Shown here piece after piece: positions 16,615-25,655 of a DNA stretch of 64,000 bases. The notes below the pieces were generated by a model that did not search any database, was not told the DNA's origin, and saw nothing but the letters and a program-made list of their open reading frames with translations. Source of the stretch: Guyparkeria sp. SCN-R1 (lineage in GTDB: Bacteria > Pseudomonadota > Gammaproteobacteria > Halothiobacillales > Halothiobacillaceae); contig NZ_QZMT01000007.1 of the NCBI RefSeq assembly GCF_003932495.1, positions 60,892 through 124,891 on the forward strand, in the 5' to 3' direction. The stretch's first letter is position 1, and every line of letters starts with the position of its first letter. A program made the position numbers and the translations under genes.

Positions 16615-18138
16615 TTGACGCCCCTGCTGCGCGACTATCTCGAGGAGATCCTCAAGGCCCGGGTTTATGACGTGGCCATCGAGTCGCCACTCGAGCCGGC
16701 CATCCAGCTTTCCGAACGCATCGGCAACCGGGTGCTCCTCAAGCGCGAGGACATGCAACCGGTCTTCTCCTTCAAGCTGCGTGGCGCCTATCACAAGATC
16801 CACAAGCTCTGGCGCGAGGACCGCATCGGTGGTGGCGTGATCGCCGCCTCGGCGGGCAACCACGCCCAGGGCGTGGCGCTGGCTGCCCAGACGCTCGGCC
16901 TGCGCGCGGTGATCGTGATGCCCGAGACCACCCCGGCGATCAAGGTCGATGCCGTCCGCCGGCGCGGGGCGGAAGCGGTCTTGGTGGGCGATGCCTTCGA
17001 CGATGCCTTCGCCCACGCCAAGACGCTGATCGAGTCCGAGGGGCTCACCTACATCCCGCCCTACGACGACCCGGACATCATCGCCGGGCAGGGCACCGTG
17101 GGGGCCGAGATCCTGCGCCACCACCCCGATCCCATTCATGCCATCTTCGTGCCGGTCGGTGGCGGCGGGCTGATCGCCGGGGTGGCCGCCTACGTGAAGG
17201 CCCTGCGCCCCGAGATCCGCGTGATCGGGGTCGAGCCGGCGGATGCCGCTTGTCTCGCCGCGGCGATGGCCGCCGACGAGCGGGTGATCCTCGACCAGGT
17301 CGGCCTGTTTGCCGATGGCGTGGCCGTGCGCCAGATCGGCGAGTATCCCTTCGAGGTGGCGCGTGAGGCGGTCGACGAGGTAATCACCGTCGATACCGAC
17401 GAGATGGCTGCGGCAATCAAGGACATCTTCGATGACACCCGCAGCATCAACGAGGCGGCCGGGGCGCTGGCGACTGCGGGCCTCAAGCGCTACGCCCGCG
17501 AGCGTGGTCTGACCGACGAGACGCTGGTGGCGATCGCCTCCGGGGCGAACATGAATTTCGACCGGCTGCGATTCGTGGCCGAGCGCGCCGAGATCGGCGA
17601 GCACCGCGAGGCCCTGTACGCGGTGACCATCCCGGAGCGCCCGGGCGCCTTTCTCGCCTTCTGCGAGCTGCTGGGTCGGCGCCAGATCACCGAGTTCAAC
17701 TATCGCTACGCCGATGCCGAACGGGCCCATATCTTCGTCGGCATCAAGCTCGCCGAGCAGGCCGACCGGCAACGGGTGTTCGAGCAGCTCAAATCCGCCC
17801 AGCTGCCCGCGATCGACCTGACCGACAACGAGATGGCCAAGCTCCATGGGCGGCACATGGTCGGCGGGCATGCCGGCGACATACGTGACGAGCGGCTGTT
17901 CCGCTTCGAGTTTCCCGAGCGTCCCGGCGCGCTTTTGAAATTCCTCTCGCATCTGGGTGCTCGCTGGAACATCAGCCTGTTCCACTACCGTAACCACGGT
18001 GCCGACTACGGTCGGGTGCTGGTGGGCATCCAGGTGCCTGAGGCCGAGGTCTCCGAGTTGACCACCTACCTCGAGCAACTGCGCTACCCCTACTGGGCGG
18101 AGAGCGACAACCCGGTCTACCCGCTGTTCCTGGCGTAA
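16615..18138 (+). CDS. ilvA: Threonine ammonia-lyase, biosynthetic (IlvA)
   Basis: IlvA deaminates threonine to 2-oxobutyrate, the first step to isoleucine. The N-terminal PLP domain has the cofactor lysine in FSFKLRGAYH (Lys54) and glycine loops (SAGNHAQG, VGGGGLIAG). The C-terminal part has two ACT-like regulatory domains (YAVTIPERPGAFLAFC, RFEFPERPGALLKF), so feedback control by isoleucine is expected. A TTG start at 16615 was preferred over a TTG at 16558 because GAGGTG lies five bases before it and the resulting 507 residues match the family length. No ATG or GTG fits the N-terminus. Confidence 0.95.
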   Translation: MTPLLRDYLEEILKARVYDVAIESPLEPAIQLSERIGNRVLLKREDMQPVFSFKLRGAYHKIHKLWREDRIGGGVIAASAGNHAQGVALAAQTLGLRAVIVMPETTPAIKVDAVRRRGAEAVLVGDAFDDAFAHAKTLIESEGLTYIPPYDDPDIIAGQGTVGAEILRHHPDPIHAIFVPVGGGGLIAGVAAYVKALRPEIRVIGVEPADAACLAAAMAADERVILDQVGLFADGVAVRQIGEYPFEVAREAVDEVITVDTDEMAAAIKDIFDDTRSINEAAGALATAGLKRYARERGLTDETLVAIASGANMNFDRLRFVAERAEIGEHREALYAVTIPERPGAFLAFCELLGRRQITEFNYRYADAERAHIFVGIKLAEQADRQRVFEQLKSAQLPAIDLTDNEMAKLHGRHMVGGHAGDIRDERLFRFEFPERPGALLKFLSHLGARWNISLFHYRNHGADYGRVLVGIQVPEAEVSELTTYLEQLRYPYWAESDNPVYPLFLA

Positions 18139-18161
18139 ACGCGAAGCAGGGCAAGGGCAAC

Positions 18162-18189
18162 AAAAAACCGCGCCTGGGCGCGGTTTTTT
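18162..18189. terminator. Bidirectional intrinsic terminator between ilvA and the EVE gene
   Basis: The stem CCGCGCC / GCGCGG has a short loop, A6 before and T6 after it. It serves ilvA on + and the EVE-domain gene on -. Confidence 0.9.
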
Positions 18190-18211
18190 CGTTTCCGTGG
18201 TGCGGGGCGTG

Positions 18212-18673
18212 TCAGCCCTGATCCTCTAGCGAGAGGATGTGTTCCCACTGCGCCTTGGTGACCGGCATGATCGACAGGCGGTTGCCGCGGCGCACCAGCG
18301 GCATCTCTTCCAATGCCGGGTCGGCCTTGAGCTCGGTCAGCGGGATGACCCGCTTGGTGTGGCGGACGTACTTGACGTCAACCAGGAGCCAACGTGGTTT
18401 GTCCGGGTCGGACTTGGGGTCGTAGTACTTCTCGTCGGGGTCGAAGGCGGTGTGATCCGGCCGCGCTTCGCTGACGATCTCCATGATGCCGACGATGCCC
18501 GGGACCTTGGTGTTCGAATGGTAGAAGAAGGCCCGGTCGCCCGGCTGCATCTCGTCGCGGATCATGTTGCGCACCTGGTAGTTGCGGATGCCGTCCCAGG
18601 GTTCAGTGCCGACGCGCTTGAGATCGTCGATGGAAAAGGCGTCGGGCTCGGATTTCATCAGCCAGTAGGCCAT
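18212..18673 (-). CDS. EVE domain-containing protein
   Basis: The 153-residue protein is a single EVE domain, a PUA-related fold proposed to bind modified bases in DNA or RNA. Visible motifs are YWLMKSEPDAFSIDDL, WDGIRNYQVRNMI, GDRAFFYHSN, and VDVKYVRHTKRVIPL. The ATG at 18673 has an excellent AGGAG six bases upstream; a frame extension 19 codons further has no such site. It lies between ilvA and ygfA, a common gammaproteobacterial position. The specific ligand is unknown. Confidence 0.93.
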   Translation of the reverse strand: MAYWLMKSEPDAFSIDDLKRVGTEPWDGIRNYQVRNMIRDEMQPGDRAFFYHSNTKVPGIVGIMEIVSEARPDHTAFDPDEKYYDPKSDPDKPRWLLVDVKYVRHTKRVIPLTELKADPALEEMPLVRRGNRLSIMPVTKAQWEHILSLEDQG

Positions 18674-18701
18674 AGCATCTCCTGTGCGTCGTGATTTGTA
18701 G

Positions 18702-19301
18702 TCAGTCCGAAACGGGCGGTCGGCGGGCATCGATCAGGCCGGTGTCGGTGACGATGTAGTCCAGCGGTTGGTCCCAGGGGTCGACCGGCAACGAGTCGAC
18801 CTCCTGGCAGCCGAAGGCGACGCCGATCGCCAGCGGCCGCCGGCAGCTGCGCTGGGCCAGGGCCCGGTCGTAGAAGCCCGCGCCCATCCCGAGGCGATTG
18901 CCGTGGGCATCGAAGCCGACCAGCGGGATCAGCAGCGCGTCGAGGCTGTTGATGCCTCGTTGGCGCGGATCGGCCGATTCGATGATGCCGAAGCGGTTGG
19001 TGCGCGGCAGGCGCCGGCGCGAGCAGGCGGTTTGCGGATCGGCGTGATGGAAGGCGAGTCGGTGGTCCGGCAACACCCGCGGCAGCCAGACCTGGCCCCG
19101 ATGACGCTTTAGCCAGCCATCGAGTTCAGGTTCGCCGTCGAAGGCGCAGTAGGCGGCGACCGATGTGATGGAAAGCCCACGGGTCAGACGCTCGAGCCGG
19201 TCTTCCAGTCGACGGATGGCCTGGAATCGGGGAAAGCCGCCCAGCGCCTTTCGGCGCGAGCGCAGGGCTTTTCTCAGGGCGGCTTTCTCGGGTTTCAACA
19301 T
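18702..19301 (-). CDS. ygfA: 5-formyltetrahydrofolate cyclo-ligase
   Basis: The enzyme converts 5-formyl-THF to 5,10-methenyl-THF with ATP. The 199 residues show the basic N-terminus (LRKALRSRRKAL), the substrate region (LIPLVGFDAHGNRLGMGAGFYDRAL) and GVAFGCQEVDSLP. It lies downstream of zapA and the 6S RNA on the same strand, a widespread arrangement in which ygfA can be cotranscribed with 6S RNA. Confidence 0.95.
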   Translation of the reverse strand: MLKPEKAALRKALRSRRKALGGFPRFQAIRRLEDRLERLTRGLSITSVAAYCAFDGEPELDGWLKRHRGQVWLPRVLPDHRLAFHHADPQTACSRRRLPRTNRFGIIESADPRQRGINSLDALLIPLVGFDAHGNRLGMGAGFYDRALAQRSCRRPLAIGVAFGCQEVDSLPVDPWDQPLDYIVTDTGLIDARRPPVSD

Positions 19302-19403
19302 GATTCAAGCAAAAAAGGCCTGCACGAACTCGATGCCATCCCGGCTCGTCGAGCCATGCGTGAACAGCACAATCGCATTCGTGCAGACCTGTCGGTGTGA
19401 GGT

Positions 19404-19585
19404 GTCTTCCAGGGCGCCGCTGGCGGCGCTACGACCTTGAACCGGAAGGTTCAAGTCGGGGGCTCCGCGCGGCTCATCAGGCTTTCCGCCAGAGCGGACA
19501 TGCGCACAGAACCGTTTTGTCGCCCCCTGTGTCGCAATTTAAGGCTCAAGGGATTGAGCGCCACCTGGCGAACGTCCCAGAAGAC
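19404..19585 (-). ncRNA. ssrS: 6S RNA
   Basis: The 182-nt segment lies between zapA and ygfA, the standard 6S locus. Its ends pair as GTCTTC with GAAGAC to form the closing stem. The internal segments GAGCCTTAAATTGCGACA and CTTGAACCTTCCGGTTCAAG correspond in place and sequence to conserved parts of E. coli 6S RNA. 6S RNA binds the sigma-70 holoenzyme in stationary phase by mimicking an open promoter. A sigma-70 promoter sits seven bases upstream of the deduced 5' end. Ends are inferred from pairing and promoter spacing. Confidence 0.92.
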
Positions 19586-19592
19586 TGACTCA

Positions 19593-19621
19593 ATGCTAGG
19601 GCTGGTGGGCCGTGCTTTCAA
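19593..19621 (-). promoter_or_regulatory. Sigma-70 promoter of 6S RNA
   Basis: On the - strand TTGAAA (19616-19621) and TAGCAT (19593-19598) are separated by 17 bp and lie seven bases before the first base of the 6S closing stem. Confidence 0.75.
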
Positions 19622-19656
19622 GCGCTGTCGTGTCGCCAGGCGATCTGTTCGCCGGC

Positions 19657-19953
19657 TCAGTGCTGCTCCATGGCTTCGAGCAGGCGGTCGATGCGACCGG
19701 CCAGTTCGCCGTTGTCGAGATCGGCCGGCAATTCGAGTTCACGTCCCTCGAGCAGCTGGCGGGTGATGTTCAGCGCGGCGAGCACGGCAATCCGCTCGGT
19801 GCTGAGCACCTTGCTGGTTTTGCGGATCGCAGCCATCTCGTCGTTGAGGTACTCGGCCGTGCGCAGCAGCATGCCCTGCTCGTCGGGCGGGCAGACGATG
19901 CGGTAGTCCTTTTCCATCACTCGGACGGTGACGGGGTGGTTCGGCTGGCTCAT
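19657..19953 (-). CDS. zapA: Cell division protein ZapA
   Basis: ZapA bundles FtsZ protofilaments at the division site. The 98-residue protein has the family N-terminal motif (VTVRVMEKDYRIVCPPDEQGML), the AEYLNDEM segment and a C-terminal coiled coil (LSTERIAVLAALNITRQLL). Length and order (TIGR02449-zapA-ssrS-ygfA) are characteristic. Confidence 0.96.
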   Translation of the reverse strand: MSQPNHPVTVRVMEKDYRIVCPPDEQGMLLRTAEYLNDEMAAIRKTSKVLSTERIAVLAALNITRQLLEGRELELPADLDNGELAGRIDRLLEAMEQH

Positions 19954-19956
19954 GGG

Positions 19957-20175
19957 TCAATCCTCGCGTTGGGTCTCGGCGGCCTGGTCCTCAAGACGCC
20001 GCAACTGGCCTGCCAGTTCCTCGATCCGATCGTGGCTGTGCTCGATCAGTTGGCGCAGTTCCCGGTTTTCCTCCGCGAGCGACGCTGCTTGCGTGCGCAT
20101 TTCGCTGCGCTCGGCATGGGCCCGCTCGGCGGCAGCGAGCAGTCGTTCGATCTTGTCGGCAAGCCCTTCGGCCAT
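19957..20175 (-). CDS. TIGR02449 family small coiled-coil protein
   Basis: The 72-residue protein starts at the ATG at 20175 and is almost entirely a heptad-rich helix (KIERLLAAAERAHAERSEM, LAEENRELRQLIEHSHDRI). It belongs to a small family found next to zapA in gammaproteobacteria. The link with cell division is inferred from this neighbourhood. The stop lies three bases before the zapA start, so the two are cotranscribed. The frame continues upstream for several hundred codons in the opposite sense of ygfB and pepP, but that part is a shadow. Confidence 0.85.
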   Translation of the reverse strand: MAEGLADKIERLLAAAERAHAERSEMRTQAASLAEENRELRQLIEHSHDRIEELAGQLRRLEDQAAETQRED

Positions 20176-20388
20176 GGTGTCGAATCTCCGCGTGAATCGC
20201 CCCAACGCATCCGTTGGGATGCCGGGCGGGATGACGGGTGGGCCGCAGCCCGGAAGACAGGCGCGCGAGCGCCCGGATCTCCGGCGGCAGTCTATCATTT
20301 GCCCGGCATAGCGGTGACAATGTGCCCATTCACGGGCTCCGGCCGCAACGACCCCACACGAACCGGCGAACAGGCAACGGGACGCGTA

Positions 20389-20937
20389 ATGACGGAATAT
20401 CAACGACTCCAGCAGGCACTCGACTCCATCGGCGCGCTGGCCAATCCGGCCGAGGCACACGGGGTATTGATCGGCATGTGGATCGGTGGCGGCCCGGCCG
20501 AGGAGTCGCGCTGGCTGGCCGAACTGGTCGAGGAAGACCAGCCGCCGCAGGCGCCGCCGTCCGCGCTTTCGGAGCTCTACCAGCGCCTGGTCGAGCAGGT
20601 CACTACCGCCGACAACCTCGGCCTTGACCTGGTGCTGCCCGATGAGGAAACGAGCCTCAAGACGCAGGTCGAGGGATTGATCGATTTCGCCCAGGGCGTG
20701 CTCTACGGCTACGCGATCGAGAACGGCCCCGCCCGGCGGGCGCTCGGGGATGACGCCCGCGAGGTGTTTGACGATCTGGGCGATATCGCCCAACTCGACC
20801 CCGAGTCGGTCAAGACCGAGGACGATGCCTTCGACATTCACCAGATCGAGGAATACCTCAGCTCCGCGCTGCTGGTGATGTACCTGCAATTGCACCCGCC
20901 GATCCCCGAGACGGCCGGCTCGCAACGCCTGCAGTAG
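20389..20937 (+). CDS. ygfB: UPF0149 family protein YgfB
   Basis: The 182-residue acidic, helical protein matches the YgfB/YecA (UPF0149) family: NPAEAHGVLIGMWIGG at the N-terminus, FAQGVLYGYAIENG, and QIEEYLSSALLVMYLQLHP near the end. Its molecular role is not established in this host; in Pseudomonas aeruginosa YgfB influences beta-lactamase regulation. It starts the conserved block ygfB-pepP-ubiH-ubiI, divergent from zapA. The ATG at 20389 begins the conserved region; earlier in-frame ATGs lie in non-conserved sequence. Confidence 0.93.
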   Translation: MTEYQRLQQALDSIGALANPAEAHGVLIGMWIGGGPAEESRWLAELVEEDQPPQAPPSALSELYQRLVEQVTTADNLGLDLVLPDEETSLKTQVEGLIDFAQGVLYGYAIENGPARRALGDDAREVFDDLGDIAQLDPESVKTEDDAFDIHQIEEYLSSALLVMYLQLHPPIPETAGSQRLQ

Positions 20938-20974
20938 CCTCGACGACACCGCAATCCAGACCACGAGCGACGAA

Positions 20975-22327
20975 ATGCAATTGATCGGCCCTTCCCCGAC
21001 CGAGCGCCGTGAGTACCAACGCCGCCGCAAGCGCCTGATCAAGGCCATCGGCAAGCGCAGCGCCGCCATCGTGCCGGCGGCCGTGGAACAGCAGCGCAAC
21101 CACGACAATCCGTGGCCCTTCCGCCAGTCGAGCGACTTCTACTACCTCAGCGGTCTGGCCGAACCCGATGCCCTGTTGCTGATCTGTCCCAAGCGCCCCG
21201 AGGGCGAGGTGATCGCCTTCGTCCATCCGCGTGATCCCGAACGCGAACGCTGGGAAGGCCCGCAGCTCGGCACGGAGCGAGCCCCGGCCGCGCTGGGGAT
21301 CGACCAGGCCTTCGGCATCGACGAGATCGACGAGCGGCTGCCCGAGCTGCTCAAGGGCTACAACAAGCTCTACCTGCCGTTCGACGAGCACGACTGGGTG
21401 CTCCGTGCGCTGGGTTGGTTCGACGAGCTGCGCCGTGGCGCCCGGGCGGGCGTTCAGCCGCCGGAAACGATCAAGGACGTCGCCGGGCCGATCCACGAGC
21501 AACGCCTGATCAAGTCGGCGCAGGAGATCGACCGGCTGCGCCGGGCGGCAGCCGTGTCGGTCGAGGCCCACCTGGCCGCCGCCCGCGGGGTGCACGCCGG
21601 GCTGTTCGAGTTCGAGATCGCCGCGATCCTGCAAAAGGTGTTCGCCAGCGCGCACGGCGAGCCCTCGTTCGCCCCGATCGTCGCCGGCGGCGAGAACGCC
21701 TGCGTGCTGCACTACCGGGCCAATGCCGCGGAATTGAAAGACGGTGACCTGGTGCTGATCGACGCCGGCGCGGAGGTCGATTACTACGCCGGTGACATCA
21801 CCCGCACCTGGCCCGTCAGTGGCACCTTCAGCAAGCCCCAGCGCGCGCTCTACCAACTGGTGCTCGACGCACAACTCGCCGCGATCGAGGCGATCGCCCC
21901 CGGCGTGTCCTTCGATGCCCCGCATCAGGCCGCCGTGCGCGTGATCACGGAAGGGCTGATCGAGCTCGGCCTGATCGAGGGGCCGGTCGACGAGGCGATC
22001 GAGGCCGGGCGCTATCGCAGCTACTTCATGCACCGCACCGGCCACTGGCTGGGTTCGGACGTCCACGACGTCGGCGGCTATCGCGTCGATGGCGACTGGC
22101 GCGAACTCGAGCCGGGCATGGTGATGACCGTCGAGCCGGGCATCTACGTCGACCCCCAGTCGGAGGCACCCGAGGAATATCGCGGCATCGGTATTCGCAT
22201 CGAGGACGACGTGCTGGTGACCGAGGACGGGCATGATGTGCTCACCCGCGGGGTGCCCAAGGAAATCGACGCGATCGAGGCCCTGTTCGCCGGGCGCCGC
22301 GATCCGGTCAGCCAACCAATCGAGTAG
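20975..22327 (+). CDS. pepP: Xaa-Pro aminopeptidase PepP
   Basis: PepP removes N-terminal residues preceding proline. The 450 residues hold an N-terminal creatinase-like domain (QQRNHDNPWPFRQSSDFYYL) and a C-terminal pita-bread domain. Metal ligands of the family are seen in LIDAGAEVDYYAGDITRTWP (two aspartates), HRTGHWLGSDVHDVG (histidine), VEPGIYV and GIGIRIEDDVLV (glutamates). Length and motifs agree with E. coli PepP. It lies 37 bp after ygfB and 19 bp before ubiH. Confidence 0.97.
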   Translation: MQLIGPSPTERREYQRRRKRLIKAIGKRSAAIVPAAVEQQRNHDNPWPFRQSSDFYYLSGLAEPDALLLICPKRPEGEVIAFVHPRDPERERWEGPQLGTERAPAALGIDQAFGIDEIDERLPELLKGYNKLYLPFDEHDWVLRALGWFDELRRGARAGVQPPETIKDVAGPIHEQRLIKSAQEIDRLRRAAAVSVEAHLAAARGVHAGLFEFEIAAILQKVFASAHGEPSFAPIVAGGENACVLHYRANAAELKDGDLVLIDAGAEVDYYAGDITRTWPVSGTFSKPQRALYQLVLDAQLAAIEAIAPGVSFDAPHQAAVRVITEGLIELGLIEGPVDEAIEAGRYRSYFMHRTGHWLGSDVHDVGGYRVDGDWRELEPGMVMTVEPGIYVDPQSEAPEEYRGIGIRIEDDVLVTEDGHDVLTRGVPKEIDAIEALFAGRRDPVSQPIE

Positions 22328-22346
22328 ACCGGGAGTGAATCCGACC

Positions 22347-23570
22347 ATGACCCGCGCAGCGGCCGAACGCCTCCAACCATTCGACACCGACGTGATGATC
22401 GTCGGCGGCGGCATGGTGGGCGGTGTGCTGGCGCGTGCCCTGTCCGCCGACGGCTGGTCGGTCGAGGTGATCGAGCCGCGCCGTCCCGACGAGTCGGCCA
22501 GCTTCGACCGGCGCCTGACCGCGGTGGCCGATGCCGGTTGGCAGTATCTGGACACGCTTGGCCTGATCGATGCGCCGCTGGCCGCGGCCGCCGAGCGCAT
22601 CCGCGAGGTGCGGGTATTCGACCGCGGTCACTTCGGCCTGACCCGGATCACCGCTCGGTCGGCCGGCGTCGAGGCGCTGGGCTACGTCATGCCCAACCAG
22701 GCGCTGGGCGAGCGGCTCGAATCCCTGCTGGCCGAGCCGCCGACGGGCGAGGGTAGCGTTCGGTACCATCGCCCGGCGTGTTATCGCCAGCATGCAACCG
22801 ACGCCGACGGCGTGACCGTCGAGATCCACCACGACGATCACGGAACGCTCAACCGGCGCGCGCGCCTGGTGGTGGCCGCGGACGGCGCGGAGTCGGCGGT
22901 GCGCGAACGCACGGATATGGCCGTCACCCGTCGCGAATACGGCCAGGTGGCCACGGTGGCCACGGGCATGCCGGCGCGTCCGCACGACGGGGTGGCGTTC
23001 GAGTGTTTTACCACCGGCGGTCCGCTGGCGGTGCTGCCGGCGGCCGAGGGTCGGGTCTCGCTGGTCTGGGTGGCGCGCCGTGCCGAGGCCGAACGGCTGG
23101 CCACGCTGGATGACAAGGCCTTCGCCGAGGCGGTGGATGAGACCTTCGGCCATCGTCTGGGCGGCTTATCGGCACTCACGCCGCGAGGTCAGTATCCGCT
23201 GACCCTCGTGACCGCGAACGAGCCGGTCGCCGACCGGCTGGTGGTGCTGGGCAATGCCGCCCACGCCCTGCATCCGGTCGCCGGTCAGGGTTTCAATCTC
23301 TGCCTGCGTGACATCCGCGATCTCGCCCGGGTATTGCGTGCCGACCGCGGTGCCCCGGTCGACCCGGGTGATCCGGAACGGCTCGAGCGCTACCGTTCGC
23401 TGCGTCAGTCCGACTATCGGCGCACCATCGGCCTGACCGACGGGCTGGTGCGCGGTTTTTCCCTGGATTTGCCGGGCCTCGGCCACCTGCGCGGTGGGAC
23501 CCTGTCGCTCTTCGATGGCCTGCTGCCCTTCAAGAATCGCCTGGTGCGGGCCACACGGGGGATCGCCTGA
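22347..23570 (+). CDS. ubiH: Ubiquinone FAD-dependent hydroxylase UbiH
   Basis: UbiH (2-octaprenyl-6-methoxyphenol hydroxylase) hydroxylates the ubiquinone ring. The 407-residue flavoprotein has the dinucleotide motif VMIVGGGMVGGVLARAL near the N-terminus, the DG segment VVAADGAESAVRE, and the FAD ribityl motif LGNAAHALHPVAGQGFNL. The ATG at 22347 was preferred; a GTG at 22335 is an alternative. The next hydroxylase gene overlaps by one base (TGATG). Confidence 0.94.
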   Translation: MTRAAAERLQPFDTDVMIVGGGMVGGVLARALSADGWSVEVIEPRRPDESASFDRRLTAVADAGWQYLDTLGLIDAPLAAAAERIREVRVFDRGHFGLTRITARSAGVEALGYVMPNQALGERLESLLAEPPTGEGSVRYHRPACYRQHATDADGVTVEIHHDDHGTLNRRARLVVAADGAESAVRERTDMAVTRREYGQVATVATGMPARPHDGVAFECFTTGGPLAVLPAAEGRVSLVWVARRAEAERLATLDDKAFAEAVDETFGHRLGGLSALTPRGQYPLTLVTANEPVADRLVVLGNAAHALHPVAGQGFNLCLRDIRDLARVLRADRGAPVDPGDPERLERYRSLRQSDYRRTIGLTDGLVRGFSLDLPGLGHLRGGTLSLFDGLLPFKNRLVRATRGIA

Positions 23571-24760
23571 TGTCGGCCGTGCACCAGGTGGACGTGATCG
23601 TCGTCGGTGGCGGCATGGTGGGTGCTGCCGCGGCGCTGGCATTGGCGCGGGATGACCTCGATGTCGCCCTGATCGAGCGCGAACCGCCTGCACCGCTTGG
23701 CGGTGATGACCCCTTCGACCTGCGGGTCTCGGCTCTCGCCCCGGCGAGTATCGCGCTGCTCGATCGGCTGGGCGCCTGGTCGAGCATTCGCGCAGAGCGT
23801 GCCGCGCTCTATCGACGCATGCGGGTCTTCGACGCCGCCGGGCCGGGTGACCTGACCTTCGACGCCGCCGAGGTGGGGCGGCCCTATCTGGGTTACATCG
23901 TCGAGAATCGCCGGGTGCAGCTGGCGTTGTGGTCGCGATTGCGCGAGTTCGACAACGTCGAATGCCTCACCGGCAGCCAACCTCAGTCCCTCGTGGTGCG
24001 CGACCGTGACGTGAGCCTGACCCTGGCTGACGGTCGCGAGTTGCGCGCCGATTTGGTCATTGGGGCCGACGGGCAACGCTCCTGGGTACGCGAGACGTCG
24101 GGCATCGGCGCGACCAGCCGCGATTACTCGGTCGCCGCCCAGATCCTCTCGGTCGAGACGGACTACCCGCAGCAGGACATCACCTGGCAGCGATTCACCC
24201 CGGACGGCCCGCAGGCCTTCCTGCCGCTTGCCGGTGCACGCGGGTCGCTGGTCTGGTACGACGCCCCCGAGCGGGTGCGCGCCCGGCACGCGCTCTCGCC
24301 CGAGGCACTACGTGACGCGGCGATGGCCGCGTTTCCGGATGAGCTCGGTGAGATCACGCGCGTGGCCGGGCAGGCGTGGTTCCCGATCCGGCGCCTGCAT
24401 GCCCACCGCTACTGGGCCGATCGGGTGTTGCTGGTCGGCGATGCGGCACACGCCATTCACCCGCTGGCCGGGCAGGGGGCGAACCTCGGCTTTGCCGACG
24501 TCGAGGCGTTGGTGACGGTCGTCGCCTCCTTGGGCGATCGAGGCATGGGGGATGCGCGACTGGCGCGTGCCTACGAGCGGCGTCGGCGCGCGGACAACCA
24601 GCTGGTCCAGTCGCTGATGGACGGTTTTGACTGGGGCTATCGTCGCCGCGACCCGCTGACGGTCGCCGCCCGCACCGCCGCGACCCAGGTGGTGGCCGGT
24701 GTGCCGCCCTTGCGCCGCTGGATGACCCGGATGGCGGGAGGCCAGCGCCTTGGCGGATAA
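23570..24760 (+). CDS. ubiI: UbiI-type ubiquinone biosynthesis hydroxylase
   Basis: This 396-residue FAD monooxygenase is a paralogue of the preceding UbiH, with VIVVGGGMVGAAAALALA, VIGADGQRSWVRE and LVGDAAHAIHPLAGQGANLG. Position after ubiH matches visC/ubiI (C5 hydroxylation of the ring). Which ring position it acts on cannot be read from the sequence, so the symbol rests on synteny; UbiF or UbiM activity is possible. Its last eleven bases overlap the start of the channel gene. Confidence 0.85.
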   Translation: MSAVHQVDVIVVGGGMVGAAAALALARDDLDVALIEREPPAPLGGDDPFDLRVSALAPASIALLDRLGAWSSIRAERAALYRRMRVFDAAGPGDLTFDAAEVGRPYLGYIVENRRVQLALWSRLREFDNVECLTGSQPQSLVVRDRDVSLTLADGRELRADLVIGADGQRSWVRETSGIGATSRDYSVAAQILSVETDYPQQDITWQRFTPDGPQAFLPLAGARGSLVWYDAPERVRARHALSPEALRDAAMAAFPDELGEITRVAGQAWFPIRRLHAHRYWADRVLLVGDAAHAIHPLAGQGANLGFADVEALVTVVASLGDRGMGDARLARAYERRRRADNQLVQSLMDGFDWGYRRRDPLTVAARTAATQVVAGVPPLRRWMTRMAGGQRLGG

Positions 24761-25647
24761 ACCGCTCTTCGAGTCGCCCGAAAAGCACACGGCGAGGCTG
24801 CTGATCAGCTGGGGCGTACGATTCACGCGGCTGCTCGGCATTGCCGGGGTGGCCGATCACGAGAGTCACGTGGCCCAGCGATGGGCGGTCCGTCTCGAGT
24901 TGCCCCTGCTGCTGATTTCCCTGTGGATTCCGGTGCAGTGGTATCTCGAACATACCGGCCAGGTTGCTGTAGGACAGGGGTTCTGGGTCGACCTGTTGAT
25001 CTGGGGCTTTTTTTTGGTCGAGCAGTTGATTCTGCTCGCCCTGGTCAAGGACAAGGTTTTCTATCTCAAGAGCAACTGGTTGCTGGTGGCCGTAGTGGCC
25101 ATTGGTGTGCCGTTGATCCTGATCGAGGCCGTGGCCTTCCTGCTGGGTCTGCGCTTGCTGCGTGTCTTGCTGGTCGTGATTACAGCGCTTTCTCGGGCGT
25201 CGCTATTTTCGCGAGCTGGGCCGGCACGTGTTCTTTGCCATCGGCCTGATGACGGCATTCCTGCTGGTGCTGGCGGGGTCACTCATGCCCGTGCTGGACC
25301 CGCAGACCTTCGACGATTTCAGTGACGGGGCCTGGTGGGCGCTGGTCACCTTGTCGACGGTCGGCTATGGCGACCTCGTACCGCAGACCGACGCCGCCCG
25401 GGCGATGGGTTTTGTCTTCGTCGGCGTGGCGGTGGTCTGGTTGGCCCTGATCAGTGCCTCGACCGCCGCTTTTCTCGTCGGCCTGAGAATGGAGGCGAGC
25501 AGTCAGGACGAGGAGCGCATCGACATGCAGATCCTGCATCGGCTCGACCGGATCGAGGCCTTGTTGGAGCACGATCTGGCGGCGAGAAAGGACCAGGAGG
25601 ATCGCGGAGCCGACAACGGCATGGATCACGAACCACCGGGGCGATAG
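24750..25647 (+). pseudogene. Voltage-gated K+ channel gene interrupted by a frameshift
   Basis: The first frame (TTG at 24750 with GGGAGG upstream) encodes an N-terminus and four hydrophobic helices up to LRLLRVLLVVI, as in the S1-S4 sensor. The second frame, open from 25180 and readable from CGC at 25186 (RFLGRRYFRELGRHVFF), encodes two more helices around the selectivity filter TLSTVGYGDL and a C-terminal coiled tail. Together they make a normal six-helix channel of about 298 residues; the total span is one base more than a multiple of three. The break lies between about 25180 and 25200. It is either a real inactivating mutation or a one-base sequence error. Confidence 0.85.
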
Positions 25648-25655
25648 TCCCCGAC

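Noticed and set aside
16600..18078. 492-codon open frame opposite ilvA
   Set aside because: Shadow of the ilvA coding frame; no start signal or motif.
24750..25325. Programmed frameshift in the K+ channel gene
   Set aside because: No slippery heptamer or downstream structure is visible near 25180-25200; mutation or sequence error is simpler.
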